DNA from: Macrocybe gigantea
Lineage: Eukaryota > Basidiomycota > Agaricomycetes > Agaricales > Callistosporiaceae
Reading direction: 5' to 3'
DNA length: 35,895 bases
Assembly: GCA_011319805.1 (NCBI GenBank)
Contig: SJRY01000130.1
Coordinates: 1-35,895, forward strand
A program made the position numbers and the translations under genes. Shown here piece by piece: positions 21,788 to 33,280 of the stretch; positions within the stretch are counted from its first letter, which is position 1, and every line of letters begins with the position of its first letter. The notes under the pieces were generated by a model, which saw only the letters and a program-made list of their open reading frames with translations, searched no databases and was not told where the DNA came from.

Positions 21788-22997
21788 GTTGAGCTTGTGT
21801 TGGGTATAAATATGCAGGAGGATATCGAGCTGAGTTGCGAATCTACGCTTGCTTGTTTAATTGATCGAAGGCTTGCAAAGACACTGTCTTGACCAGCAAT
21901 GGCAGGCTTGCAAGAAAGCTATAAGGACGCGTAAGTCAGAGGTACGCGAAGAATGAATGTATGTTTTTTTTTTGCTCACGTCGTAAAAGGTCGTAAAAGT
22001 CGTAAGAAAACTGCTCGAGTCTCTCTCAGCGACGAAATTGGAGATGGAAGTGGGTCACGCCATTCACGGGAGGACTTGCATTTATAGGATCAGTCGTCCG
22101 GTCGTCATAGATACTTCACCGCATGCAACAAGGACAAATTCTGCCTTGGTGCACCGCATTCGCCTCGTCCTCGCCACCTCGTCAATAAGCGACTCTTCCT
22201 CCCCTTTGCAACCAAGTAGCGCAAAGCACCAGTGCATGCGGAGAATGTGAACCTGAGATCGCTAGACGCGACTGCCTGAGTCGATACGGTATTACTCCGG
22301 GGGCGTTCCATGTCTTCTGGGATGCGCATGATCGTCTACCTCTATTGCTTCCGTTGAGATGTTCAAAAAAGCCTGGTGGACCATTCTTTCACATGTGCTC
22401 CGCTCCATACAAGGCGAGACTACATATTGCACGTTATGTTGGCACCCTGTGATAGCGATCATGTTGATGCAGCCCATGATCCATCCATCTATCCACGTCA
22501 ATATATCTTCATCAACGTCGCTTAGAAGTCGCTGGCAAATCCTGGAGCTCAACATGCTCTGTATTTGGCGAGGCATAGCATGCGAGGCGCAAGCGCCCAT
22601 CTGGTTTCTACGCAGGAGCACTGAGTCCTCTAAAAGTCCCATTCAAGCTGGTGTCATATCCGATAACCCGAGGATTGCGGACTCTCGACAGAAACTGCAT
22701 TTCAGACATTTTCATGTGCGACGAGGGCTCAAATCTCGCTACAGTGTAACATCAACTGCGTTGCCCAGCATGACAACCTGAATTAAAAAGAGACAATCAT
22801 TATACCTATTGCGTCGCTGATCTGAAACGGCATCCTCGCCAACTGCTGGGCTGTACGCTCGAGCTCGAGTGCGACGGGCAAGCAGGACGGGGGATGGCTT
22901 TCGCCGAGCGTGCGAAATTGCGGGGCCGGTGCCGACCGGAGCTCCGGCATTCTGCGCTGATTGGATTTGGGCAAGCCAAGGCACTGGACCTCAGGAA
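21788..22997. other. Intergenic region between divergent genes
   Basis: Lies between the divergently oriented Ser/Pro-rich paralog 2 and the TMCO4-like gene, so both promoters should be here. A T-rich run (T9) is at about 21964-21972. The frame at 22869-22997 is open into the TMCO4-like CDS, but the residues before the ATG at 22998 show no conservation. No other gene is supported. Confidence 0.5.
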
Positions 22998-25900
22998 ATG
23001 CCAGTGACCTCGACTCAGCCGACGAACAATGTATTCGACGATGATGATGATGAAGGCTGGCAGGACATGCCCATCGTCCGAGAGGACACTTCCACCAGCG
23101 GGCTAGACGAGGAAGATCAGAAGAAGTACCACTATGTGCCTCCTGCAAAGGGCGGCAGCACGACGAATGCGACGGGCAACTTGCTCGATATAGATGATTG
23201 GGGGAACGACTGGCGATCCAAAGTCGATCAGAACGAGAGCGAGTATACGAGACTGCGGGTGTCCGAAGAAGACGAGGCGGACGAGGTCCATCTGCGCACC
23301 AAGTACCTCTTTGATGAGGACAAGGCGATGACTCCTCTGAGCCAGATGCAAGCCACCAAAAATCTCCTCACAGAAGCTCAGCGAATCGCCTATGTCGGTC
23401 TATGTGCGCTAACGAGTCGGGAGATGGCTCAGGAGCTCAAGCGGGTGAATCGAAAGGAGCTGAAGGCATCAGTGGGCAACTTGGAGCTCTGGGCGTTGAA
23501 GATCATGGGCCGATTGTACTATCATATGGAACTCGAGACTGCAGGTAAGTGGTTGTCGTCCACGAATCCATCGACTTGCTGAACATCGCCCATCACGATA
23601 GAACAAAAAATGATTGAAAGTCTCGCTGACCATGGTGTACAAGCGATGGATTTGGTTCCCGCTCTTATGACGACTCGCACCGTAGCCAATCCGGAATACG
23701 ACCCGGAAGAGGCCCGCCGGCAAGCGGAAGACACCCAACGACGAGCAGCAGAGGAGGATGGCGAATCGACCTCTGACAAGACGCTCGTAGAAGAACCGTC
23801 ACCTACAACTCCGACCCCTAGCAAGCGAACGGGACTCCCCACCATTCGCACGCTTTATCCACTTCCTCGACCAAAACCTCTTCCCCCCTGCTCCATACCA
23901 AACGACTACTCGAGTTCTCAATGACACATCCACGTCGACTATTCCTGGCGTGTCTACCTCTCTATCTGCAGCGGATGAGAAAGTCACCCTGGACATCCGA
24001 TGGACCGTCCTATGTGACCTCTTTCTGATTTTAATCGCGGACAGTGTATACGACGCCAGATCACGCGTTCTACTCGAACGAGTCGCCTCGAAACTGGGGC
24101 TCGGTTGGCTTGACGTAGTGAAATTCGAGAGTCGTGTGACCGAAGCACTTGAGATTCAAGAAGACGTAGAGACAATGGAAAACAGGGACGTCATCGAAGG
24201 TCAGAAAAAGGCCGCAAGAAAGAGGCGATATATGATGCTTGGCTTGGCCACTCTTGGTATGCACGTCCTTGCAACCAGTTTCTTTCTTTCCCCCCTCACT
24301 CCTTGAGACAGGTGGTGGACTGGTCATTGGTTTGTCCGCCGGTTTGTTAGCTCCGGTGATAGGAGCTGGTTTAGGCGCTGCGTTCACAACCATCGGCATA
24401 TCGGGCACGACTGGTTTTCTCGCTGGAGTCGGAGGTACCGCTGTCATCACGACAGGAGGAGTATTGACGGGTTCCGGCATCGCCGTTCATGGCATGGCTA
24501 AACGCACGCAATACGTGAGAACTTTCGATATCTTGCCATTGCACAACAACAAACGCGTCAACTGCATACTGACCGTTCCAGGGTGTGTCTCGACAGCTTT
24601 CCCTTGTGGGAAAATTCTGACGTTGGATGATCGGCCACCGTTTATTTCAGGTTCATGAATGGGATCCACGACGACGTACGGCTACCATTTAGCGTCCTTG
24701 ACCCGATTGTCGGAGACGTCTTCAGCGTGCTATGGGAGCCGGAAATGATTCGTGAGACGGGTAGTGCTCTGAAGATTTTGACGGGTGAAGTTCTCTCGCA
24801 GATTGGAATGACTGTTCTACAGGCAACCGTCATGTCGGCGCTGATGAGTGCGCTTCAGTGGCCTATCAGTATGTTCTGACACGTTCGTGGCTCCGAGACG
24901 ATCCTCTAACGAACGGGCATCAGTTCTCACCAAACTAGGTTACCTGATCGACAATCCATGGAACAATGCACTCGACCGTGCACGGGGCGCTGGCCGCGTG
25001 CTAGCAGACGTCCTCATACATCGGCATCTAGGTGTTCGCCCAATCACGCTGATAGGATTTTCTCTCGGTTCTCGTGTGATCTTTTACGCCTTGCTCGAGC
25101 TCGCGAAGCAGAAAGCGTTCGGCATCGTCCAAGACGTGTTCCTCCTCGGCGCAACCGTGACCGCTTCGACGCGCACGTGGTGTGAAGTCCGTTCCGTCGT
25201 TTCTGGGCGATTTGTCAATGCGTTTGCGCGCAACGATTGGGTTCTCAACTATCTGTTCCGCGCCACCAGTGGAGGAATCGGTACGGTGGCCGGATTGAGA
25301 CCTGTTCAGGAAGTGCCCGGCCTGGAGAACGTCGATGTTACAGACAAGATCGCGGGCCATATGAGCTATCGCACCTTCATGCCTCTGATATTGGACCAGC
25401 TCGGTTTCCCTGTGTCCTCGGACTACTTTGATGAACCGGAGGTACGTGACTTGTGGCTTTCTTGTATGGCTATGCCAAGGTTGACCGTCTCTGCTCCGTG
25501 AAGGAACCCGAGTTTTCTGAAGACCGAATCGTGGAAAAAGAGAGGATGAGGTGAAAAAGAAAGGCTGGTTTTCGAGAAAGAGGAAATCCACGATGCCGCA
25601 GAAACCTGTTTCGCGGCCGCCCTCGGCAGCTACGTTTGGAAAACTTACTCCAACGCGTAAATCAACGTCATCGGAAGATGGACTACCGCCTAGAGAGCCG
25701 TCCAGTGGACCGTCTACTCCCACTAAAGCGGAACATGTCCCTGGATCCGGTCCACCGACGCCTCCCAACGAGCCGGGCACTCCTAGTCACCTGCCCGTTC
25801 GCGCTGGATTCGATTTTGACGCAATCAGAGCGATGTTGAAGGACTCTGAACACGAGGTCGAATTAGGAAAGGTTCCAGCTACCGAGCGTCTGGACACAGT

Positions 25901-26503
25901 TCGCCCTGTCGATCTCGAGACGCCCCATATCAACCGCGTTGAAATGGTGACATCTGAACATCACGCTACCTCCGAAACCCGTTCGGCCATTCCACCAGCA
26001 CAACCTTCACAATCGTCCAGCACCGCCACTTCGGAACACCTTTCAAACACCCTCTCAAGCGCGCTGTCACTTGGCGACGAACGTGACGATGACGACGATT
26101 CCGATGAGGAGAGAGCTTATCAATCACATATCGGGCCTTCTTACGGCGATGCCTCGGTCGTGACTACTCCTCGTCCGCCTTCGGGTAATTTTTCATCCTC
26201 GACTTCGACGATGACCGGTCTCAACTATGCAGCCACCTGGAATTCCTCCAACGCATCTAACCTTCACTCGTTTGACAATAATATTTACGATTTCAACAAG
26301 TCATTAACTTCACCATCGTTTGCATACCCTTCATCCTCCCTGAGCACCAGCACCTTCCCATCGTATCCCCGTCCGACGGCGGGCTGTCCTTCGGCGGCGT
26401 GGATGGGTCCATAACGGTGCCGAACCCGGATCCATGGCAAGTCCCTGCAGAGCTGGACAAGAAGAAGGCAGCGGACGTTCTGAACTCGAATCCCTGGTCC
26501 TGA
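22998..26503 (+). CDS. TMCO4/DUF726-type membrane-associated lipase-like protein
   Basis: Six exons, about 1070 residues: 22998-23544, 23602-24256, 24312-24582, 24651-24868, 24924-25441, 25504-26503. Order: acidic N terminus (NVFDDDDDEGWQDMP); helical region; a long Gly/Ala-rich hydrophobic stretch (GGGLVIGLSAGLLAPVIGAG, about residues 400-460); then the DUF726 alpha/beta-hydrolase part with TVPGFMNG, LTKLGYLIDNPW, nucleophile elbow GFSLGSR (about residue 607), and LLGATVTAS. The tail is Ser/Pro-rich and ends DVLNSNPWS. Family relatives are human TMCO4 and yeast Mil1, a membrane-bound lipase; hydrolase activity here is inferred. Splice ends all fit phases. Three frame breaks occur at CCCC 23837-23840, A5 25535-25539 and CCCC 26367-26370. 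Adding one base (two at the first) restores a conserved frame, suggesting under-called homopolymers. Confidence 0.8.
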
Positions 26504-26787
26504 TCCCGATCTTGTCGCGCCTGCCTGGAAATCTAGATACAACACCTAGCATTCACGCACACCATCACAATGCATCTTCTACGCAAGCACCGTCTATTTT
26601 TTTTTTCCATCTCCTCGGAATTCTAGGTTGCTCTACCTTGGGACTTTTTCCTACTTCACCGTGTAACCTTGCCGTTTCTTCACCGATGATGTGTACATTT
26701 TCGCACTTAATATTCAGCATGTGCCACCTACATTTCGTCTCGGGGAAGTATGCACAGATTAAAGGAGAGGATTGCGTTATCGAAAAG

Positions 26788-26792
26788 AAAAA
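26788..26792 (-). terminator. RNA polymerase III T5 terminator of tRNA-Met
   Basis: On the minus strand, a run of five T starts four bases after the tRNA 3' end. This is the normal RNA polymerase III stop signal. It is followed a little further on by TTTT. Confidence 0.6.
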
Positions 26793-26795
26793 TAA

Positions 26796-26897
26796 TGCCT
26801 TCTGCAAGGCTCGAACTTGCGACCTCAGGATTTCGCACTGCACGTGCATCATACGTAAATATGAGACCTGCGCTCTAGCCAACTGAGCCAAGAAGGC
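26796..26897 (-). tRNA. tRNA-Met (CAU), elongator type, with intron
   Basis: A cloverleaf can be drawn on the minus strand. The acceptor stem is GCCTTCT with AGAAGGC. The D arm is GCTC..GAGC, including the A-box-like GGCTCAGTTGG. The anticodon arm CAGGT-CTCATA carries CAU. A roughly 28-nt intron follows one base after the anticodon, the usual nuclear position. The T arm is GCAAG-TTCGAGC-CTTGC, and the discriminator is A. The 31-39 pair is a T-T mismatch. Variable loop AGGTC and 74 nt without the intron fit elongator Met rather than initiator. The gene lies about 90 bp upstream of, and divergent from, the right-arm MET1 copy, just outside the inverted duplication. Confidence 0.85.
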
Positions 26898-26983
26898 ATT
26901 GACGTGTTGGCTTGACGGATTAATCCATCAATTGATAATTCCGCATAGCTGGATATTATATAATTTTTAAGTCGACATTGCTA

Positions 26984-29202
26984 ATGAGCACGCCAGACTT
27001 ATCTTTCACCTCAAAAAGTCTTAAGATAACCATGGGACCACTCCCTTGGCCTTCAATATCATGTCCCGAACTCATTCCCACCGCCTCAGCCAGGCGTATC
27101 GCTTATTCTAGCTTTCAGATTCCAAAAGCCGACCTATACAACGCTCATCATTGGCACAGGCACCCAGGCGGCTTCTCGTGCTTTTTCTGCCTTGGAAGCG
27201 GGCTCTCATGTCATCGTTCTTGGTCGAGGTGATTTGGAAGCAGATTCCGCGGCATCTGAAGAGCTTCGATGGAGAGTAGAACAAGGCCAAGTGGCGTATG
27301 TCAATTGGTACTCTCTTCTGCCGTCGGTCGTGTCTCATTCACCTTCGACGCCCTGGAACGAGGATCAGGAAATAGAAGGATTGGACAGCCTTATAAAGGG
27401 GCTAAGAGAAAAACAAGGCAAGGTCATCAAGTTGGTCTGTGTTACGGACACCCTGTCGTCTTTGTCTCATGACCTCCGACTCCGCCGCACACGATCTTCG
27501 GCCACGAAGATTTATGACTTGTTTGCTGGTCGAAATACCTGTCAACACTACAGACATGCCTGATCTCTGTGACTTTACTTTTACTTCCACTCATCGGTTC
27601 GTCTCTTCCTCCACCAATGACAACGAAGGCGAAGGCCTTCGACATGGTCTGTCGCATCTTCAAGTCGGGGTGACGACGAACGGTCATGGATGTCGACTTG
27701 CTGGGCGGATCAAGCGAGAAATTGTGGCGAAATTGCCAAAGGAGGTTGGAAGGGCAGTTGAGATGGTAGGCAGGATGCGAGCTTTGGCAAAAGAAGCGGC
27801 TTCGCAGTCGACGACATCGAAATCGGAAACGGGGATGCAGGATGGCGAAAAAGCCAGAGCAGGGACAGAGCGCGAGGAAGTCGAAGTTGACGATGAAGGC
27901 GACGACGAATTCAACGAAGACGCTGGTGTCCTGACACCTAACCGACCGGTCCCATCTCGATCAAGCAGCGACTATCAATCCGAAACGGATACAGAACGAG
28001 CAAGACGTCGTGTGAGATGGGTGGCCCAAGTCAGCGAATATTGGCCGTTTTCGAAACTAGCCAATTTGTCTGAAGCGGAAATGAACGATATCTTGTCGTC
28101 GTCGGCCCCTCAGGCAATATCATCGACACCGGATTCGATTCCAATTTCACTTCATTCCCTCGCGCTACAGACATTACCTATGCTCAAACCAGGGCGAATC
28201 CTCTTGGTGGGCTCAGGACCTGGCCACGCATCCCTTCTAACATTGGCAACTCATACCGCTCTGACCCAACAAGCCGACCTTGTCCTCTCTGACAAACTCG
28301 TTCCAGATTCAGTACTCAACGTGATACCGAAACACGTTAGGATTAAAATTGCTAGAAAATTCCCAGGCAACGCGGATGGCGCTCAGATCGAAATGATGCA
28401 CGATGCTGTTGAAGCTGCAAAGAAAGGCTTATGTGTTGTTCGCGTACGTACTCTTTTTTGACTCTGTTAGAAGACTTGTGGGATCTCATCAGTCGTACTT
28501 TCCCTAGCTAAAGCAGGGAGATCCAGCGGTGTACGCTCGTTCCGGTGAAGAAGTTTTATATTTCCGCTCGCAAGGTTTCGAGCCTCTGGTTATACCCGGT
28601 GTCTCATCCGCTTTGGCCGCCTACTAGCTGGTATACCCATCACTCAGCGAGGAGTCGCCGAGTCATTTATCGTTTGCACGGGGTTGGAAGAGGTGGCAAG
28701 GGCGTAAAATTACCCGGATATGTGAGGAGGACACTCGTGATTCTTATGGGCGTAGCGAGGCTGAAAGAAGTCGTCGATGCCTTGATTTCACCGATTCCCG
28801 ATCCGCCGCTTACTAGTGCCGAACGTAGCAAGGGAAGACGAGACGGCGGAGAATACCCAGGTCATACGCCCATTGCTATCGTCGAAAGAGCGTCGATGCC
28901 CGATCAGCGTGTCGTTTCGTCGTCGACGCTTGATAACATCGTTAAAGCCATGGAGAGTGTTGGCGAACAGAGACCTCCGGGCATGATCATCGTCGTTGGG
29001 CTGCTTGCTCTTGGGGCTGGGGATGTGACAGTGTTAGATGAAGGTGGAGATGATAACAAGAGCGGTTTGAGGCAAAGAAATCTATGAGAAGGACGAGAGG
29101 CGAGTGAGGAATTGGTTGGGAGGGTCTGCAGATGCACATTTGTGGAAGGTTAAGGAGGGCTTAGACGATGGCTGGGAAGCATTTCATGATCTGTTGGTCT
29201 GA
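26984..29202 (+). CDS. MET1: MET1-type siroheme synthase (precorrin-2 dehydrogenase plus uroporphyrinogen-III methyltransferase), frameshifted as assembled
   Basis: A two-part enzyme. The N-terminal NAD-binding domain has LIIGTGTQAASRAFSALEAG (27145-27210), then IPVNTTDMPDLCDF and NGHGCRLAGRIKREIV (27530-27720), as in precorrin-2 dehydrogenases. An acidic linker follows (27860-27920). The SUMT domain has GSGPGHASLLTL and GDPAVYARSGEE; an intron between (donor 28444, acceptor before 28518) matches the left copy. Together they turn uroporphyrinogen III into sirohydrochlorin via precorrin-2, for sulfite reductase. Frame breaks as assembled: near 27124-27127 (AAAA, two A short), several at 27470-27545, about 4 nt near 28616-28622, gggg at 28680-28683, and GG runs near 29065-29075. 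This is the only copy here with both domains. Siroheme is normally needed for sulfate assimilation, so either another locus exists or many breaks are assembly errors. ATG 26984 is shared with the left arm. Confidence 0.75.
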
Positions 29203-29692
29203 TTCTTTCGGGATATTTCATATTTCATCATAGACAGAGGAAGGCAACATGGATTTTCAACATTTCACGAGTCATCTGAAAGTCATTGACATGCTGAATT
29301 CCTTGCGAAGCGCACAATTCGCCTATGATAGACTTCACTGTAAATCGATCGGATTCTCGTTCTAGACTTGTCGACTAAAAGGTTGTTCACGTCCAAATGT
29401 ATAATACCATTCTATTAAAATGTCCACCGTTGTCACGCTCATGGTTGTAGAGCCTTTCGAAATCAATGAGATCATGAAGGAGTGATACGGCGCCGGGTTC
29501 GGCGGTACTATATTGCTGATGGAAAGCTCGGTTCTGGGGCAGAGGATGCTAGTAACAGAGACGAGACGTGATATATTGATACCGTATTTACAGCCAGAAC
29601 CTGCTAGCCGCATGTTTCTACTGCTCACTGCATTCATGGGACCATATGACGAGGAAGGGTGGGCTAATCAACACGTTAAGCAACTCCTGAAA
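29203..29692. other. Convergent 3' region between MET1 and the kinase-bearing Crinkler gene
   Basis: The first part, to about 29290, matches the left-arm spacer 10452-10529. The rest has no left-arm counterpart and no recognisable gene. Confidence 0.5.
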
Positions 29693-30607
29693 TCAGTAAA
29701 CCTTCGCCCGACCCAAATCCTCTCCATGCTGTGGTGCGATTTCGTAACCGATCGTCGTGTGATAGAATTCGGGCTGAATATCCTTCAGCATCGGCCTCCG
29801 CAAAGGATCCTTCTCCATTAGCATGTCCGACACCTTCAATATACGGTCTATATGTGTCGGAGGCCAAAACGCAACGATGTATTGAACCAAATGCCCGATT
29901 GCCCACAAATCCGCTCGAATAGCGCTATACGTTGAGTGGTCTTCAACTTCGGGTGCCGTCCAGTCCTCCGTTCCCACATAGCCGGAAACCGTGTCCTCGA
30001 CGCTATGTACGCGGCACGCCAAGTCAAAGTCGATGATGTGTACGCGCTTGGAAAAGGTATCGATCACGATATTCTTCGGCTTGATATCGAGATGTGCAAT
30101 TCCATGTTCATGCAGGAACGCGAATCCTTCTATCGTCTGTCGCGCAGCTCATCGGCACCCATAGGCCAATCTCGCGTGGTAGCTCGCTGAGTGGTAACAT
30201 CTTCGGCATGACGATAATACACTTGGACGGATCGTTCGTCTCTACAATGGCTTTGACGGGAACGACGTGATTCCGAGTATCTGATATTAATTTCGACGAT
30301 GTCAGGTATTTGATGATATCCAGTTCCTCATTAGATTTGTTAACGACTTTGACAATATATCGTTCATGCGACTTGCTTTCAGCGATAGCGAGATGAGGGT
30401 ACTACGGTGAACATTAGCGACATGCGTCTGACGAAAATATATGAGAGACGTTACGTGTTTGAGATTTTCGATGATTCGGTAACCATATTGAAGCAAGCTT
30501 GCTGCATGTTCATGATTGTAGGCAGTGTTCCAGATCCGCCATTGCCTTTGCTCGATTGCCTCCCTGCGTTTTTGCCTGATTGTCCACCATCACCACGATC
30601 TGAATTC
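29294..30607. repeat. 8-bp direct repeats bracketing the kinase segment
   Basis: The 8-mer CTGAATTC (GAATTCAG on the coding strand) occurs at 29294-29301 and at 30600-30607, 1306 bp apart. The left-arm copy lacks about this interval. Its joined sequence near 10415-10440 resembles what recombination between the two 8-mers would leave, after later point changes. Confidence 0.55.
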
Positions 30608-32930
30608 TTGGAGGACAGGGCGTGCTTGTGAGTTTGCTTCACCAGGTTGCTGACAAGGTTAACCCAAGTCTTCTTTCCTGGGTCGAATCCATCTATTAAA
30701 GTTTGATAGATGTCAAGATAGTTGAACAGTTCGAAAAGGAATCTAAAGCAATCAAGAGGGTCCGAAAGCTTGAATACTTGGTCGTGGATCATTCCGACCT
30801 ACAAAAAAATGTTAGATTTTCTATACATCATAAATTATCACATACACGTCTGCCATTATGTGACGGCGGTTGATAGACGAGATATCGTTCGACTTCAAAC
30901 TTTTTGTTGACATAAAAGCAAGGTATGATCAAGTCTCGGTTGTTCTTTCGAAGTCGTTGCCGACTCGGACATAGACTGCCGCTTGCAGAAGCATCCGATT
31001 CCTGTCCGTCTCATCATTTAGAGAGATAGTTTCGTTAAGAACAGCCGGGCCGTAAGGTGTTTTAAGTGCGAAATCGCTTTTTGGACTGTATCTTCTGCCT
31101 TCGGCATTGTCAACCGCCTGGCTCTGATTGATCTCTTGGACGATTATCGGTTCGACTGTGACGCCCTTGAAAACATGAATAGCTGAACTCGTCGCCAAAA
31201 CATCAATCTTACTTATCGTAGCCTTCCAGTGTTCGGAAAACCGGATCGACAGTGAAAACGGTGAAGTGACTTTCTTTGAAGAAAGAAGACTTCGTATTGA
31301 TTGTAGCGACGTTCGGAGCACAATCGATCATCGCTGCAATATAGGCGCGAATCTCATGCTCACAACATTTGCGTCCTCCTCGACTATCTCGAAAAAATCG
31401 GAAAATCTTCGGCGCAATATAGTTTCGAGGTATCGATATTTTTCCTACAATGATAGTCAATTAAAGCTTCGATGAGATACGGATTTCATGCATTACCTGA
31501 TCCCGCAAAGACAATTTCCTCTTCTTCTTCAGGTTATAAAGAAATTGAACCACGAATTCAGGATAATCGGTGTCGCCGGATAGCACTGGTTGACCTTCGT
31601 CGAAACTGAAACGAAGATCAATATCATTTCTTGGATGTCGGATGTCATCTTCCTTCCATTGGTTGAATTTGTGAACGTGAAGAATTAGGTTGGCAACATC
31701 TCCCACAAGGTCCTTTATTCGCTCTAGCGGTTCCTGTTCTGTGTGGCGCCATAAGAAATCGGCAAGCACAACACAATTCGGTGCAACCGTTCTGCTCACC
31801 TCTTGGTTCTTCGGGCGGAGGTTTCACAATAATATGAACGCTCTCTTCCTCTATTTCACCAGGAAAGAGTGGCCCCAGTCTCTTCACAGCCAGCAATGAT
31901 CGTTCATTAACGAGGTCCAGCTTTTCAAGCTGCTCACTGAAATCATCGTCGACGGGGATAGAAACCTTCCAGACATCGAGGTCGGAAGCAGGGATGTGGT
32001 CGAAAGCCGGTTTCTTTTCCTCTTTTACCGCTCTCCTCAGATCCCCACATTCTTCGTCGCTGGAATTTCAACTGAAAAGATACGGTTGATAGGATCACCG
32101 AACACGAGACAGTTGAGTTTGAGCACGGCGGCAGCAGAGAATCTACACTTTGGTTGAAAGCTACCGAAATCAGAAAAAAGGCATATCAGCGCCACCGTTC
32201 TGCTCACCTTTCCTTGGTTCTTCGGGCGGAGGTTTCACAATAATATGAACGCTCTCTTCCTCTATTTCACCAGGAAAGAGTGGCCCCAGTCTCTTCACAG
32301 CGGGCAATGATCGTCCATCAACGAGTCCAGTTTTCCAAGCCGCTCATAAATGGTCCGTCGACGGGGATAGAAACCTGCCAGAGAGCGAGGTCGGAAGCAT
32401 CGGTGTATTGGAACCTGATCTTTTTTCTCTTTTATCACATCTTTCAGGTCCGCCACATTCTTCGTCGCTGGAATTTCAACTGAAAATACGGTTGATAGGA
32501 TCACCGAATACTAGACAATTGAGTTTGAGCAGTGGGAGCAGCCGCGAATCTACACTTCGGTTGGAAGCTGCTGAAATCAGAATGATTTCGAAAGGCAAGA
32601 GAAATTCACACTCACCTGACGGAGCCTTAACAATGACGTCCAGATGGTCTTCCATATGATTCGCAAAGCGTGACGATAGCATCGTGCGAAGCGATAATGG
32701 CCTCAGACGTGTTAAATCGAGCTTCTCCATGTTTTCCTCATAGCTATCATCGAAAGCGATAGAAACCTGCCAGATCGAGGCAACAGCGTCGATGCCTTGG
32801 AATCTGTCGCTGTCGCTGTCTATTATCGCATCCTTCAGTGCTCCTACGTCTTTCTTGATGGAATTTCGACAGCGAAAGTGTCATCGTAATCATCGCCCTG
32901 AATCCAACAATTAAGAATGAGTGTAGACAT
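29693..32930 (-). pseudogene. Crinkler-like protein with three UBL domains and C-terminal protein kinase, frameshifted as assembled
   Basis: Start ATG 32930 is equivalent to 8478 in the left copy. Domain order: UBL 1 (to about 32617), two tandem UBL exons (32570-32208 and 32160-31800), the conserved middle region (about 31730-30610), a Gly/Ser linker, then a kinase in the last third. Kinase motifs: RYIVKVVNKSNEELDIIKYL (VAIK-like lysine and C-helix glutamate), HGIAHLDIKPKNIVID (catalytic D, K and N), DFDLA in place of DFG, and GTEDWTAPE (APE). Frame breaks: one G lost near 32870 in UBL 1, one G near 32130, one shift near 30165 just before the catalytic loop, and an unclear splice near 30400-30470. 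So this is either decayed or mis-assembled. CRN-kinase fusions are known in oomycete effectors; the role in fungi is unproven. Confidence 0.65.
31800..32570 (-). repeat. Tandem duplication of the UBL exon
   Basis: Exons 32570-32208 and 32160-31800 each encode the same second UBL domain, from the SVDS..LKLNCLVFGDPINR start to IIVKPP. Each ends at a GTGAGCAG donor. The left copy has one such exon (8842-9210). Period is about 410 bp including the short intron. The exon has phase-1 boundaries at both ends, so copying it would keep frame. Confidence 0.75.
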
Positions 32931-33280
32931 GATTGTTGATTGCACGTGTTCGAAACGCGCAGGTCATATAAGCACTTTGGAATATTCCCACGCCCCTGAA
33001 CAAAGCATCTAAGCTATTGACGGACCAGGAGATTGCGGCGTGGCGATGTGGAAGAAGAGTACTTAATGCAAGTCCGCGCATTCACAGAAACATATGAAGA
33101 ACTCTGATGTAGACAGGGTATATAACAATGCATGATCAAAAAATTACGCGGTATGTGCAAGACGTGCGAGCAAAACGAGTGGAATCGTGCGTAAAAGGTA
33201 TCCAAGAAAGTACATGAAAGAGTCCAGTGAAATTACGAATCGTCCACGACAGTACGAAACGGAGTGCGCAAGTTCAAGCT

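Noticed and set aside
25028..25780. 250-codon minus-strand open frame
   Set aside because: It is antisense to conserved TMCO4-like coding exons with correct splice sites and has no recognisable domain.
26434..26891. Overlapping open frames on both strands (about 110-150 codons)
   Set aside because: They run through the tRNA-Met gene and the TMCO4-like 3' end. No domain or codon pattern supports them.
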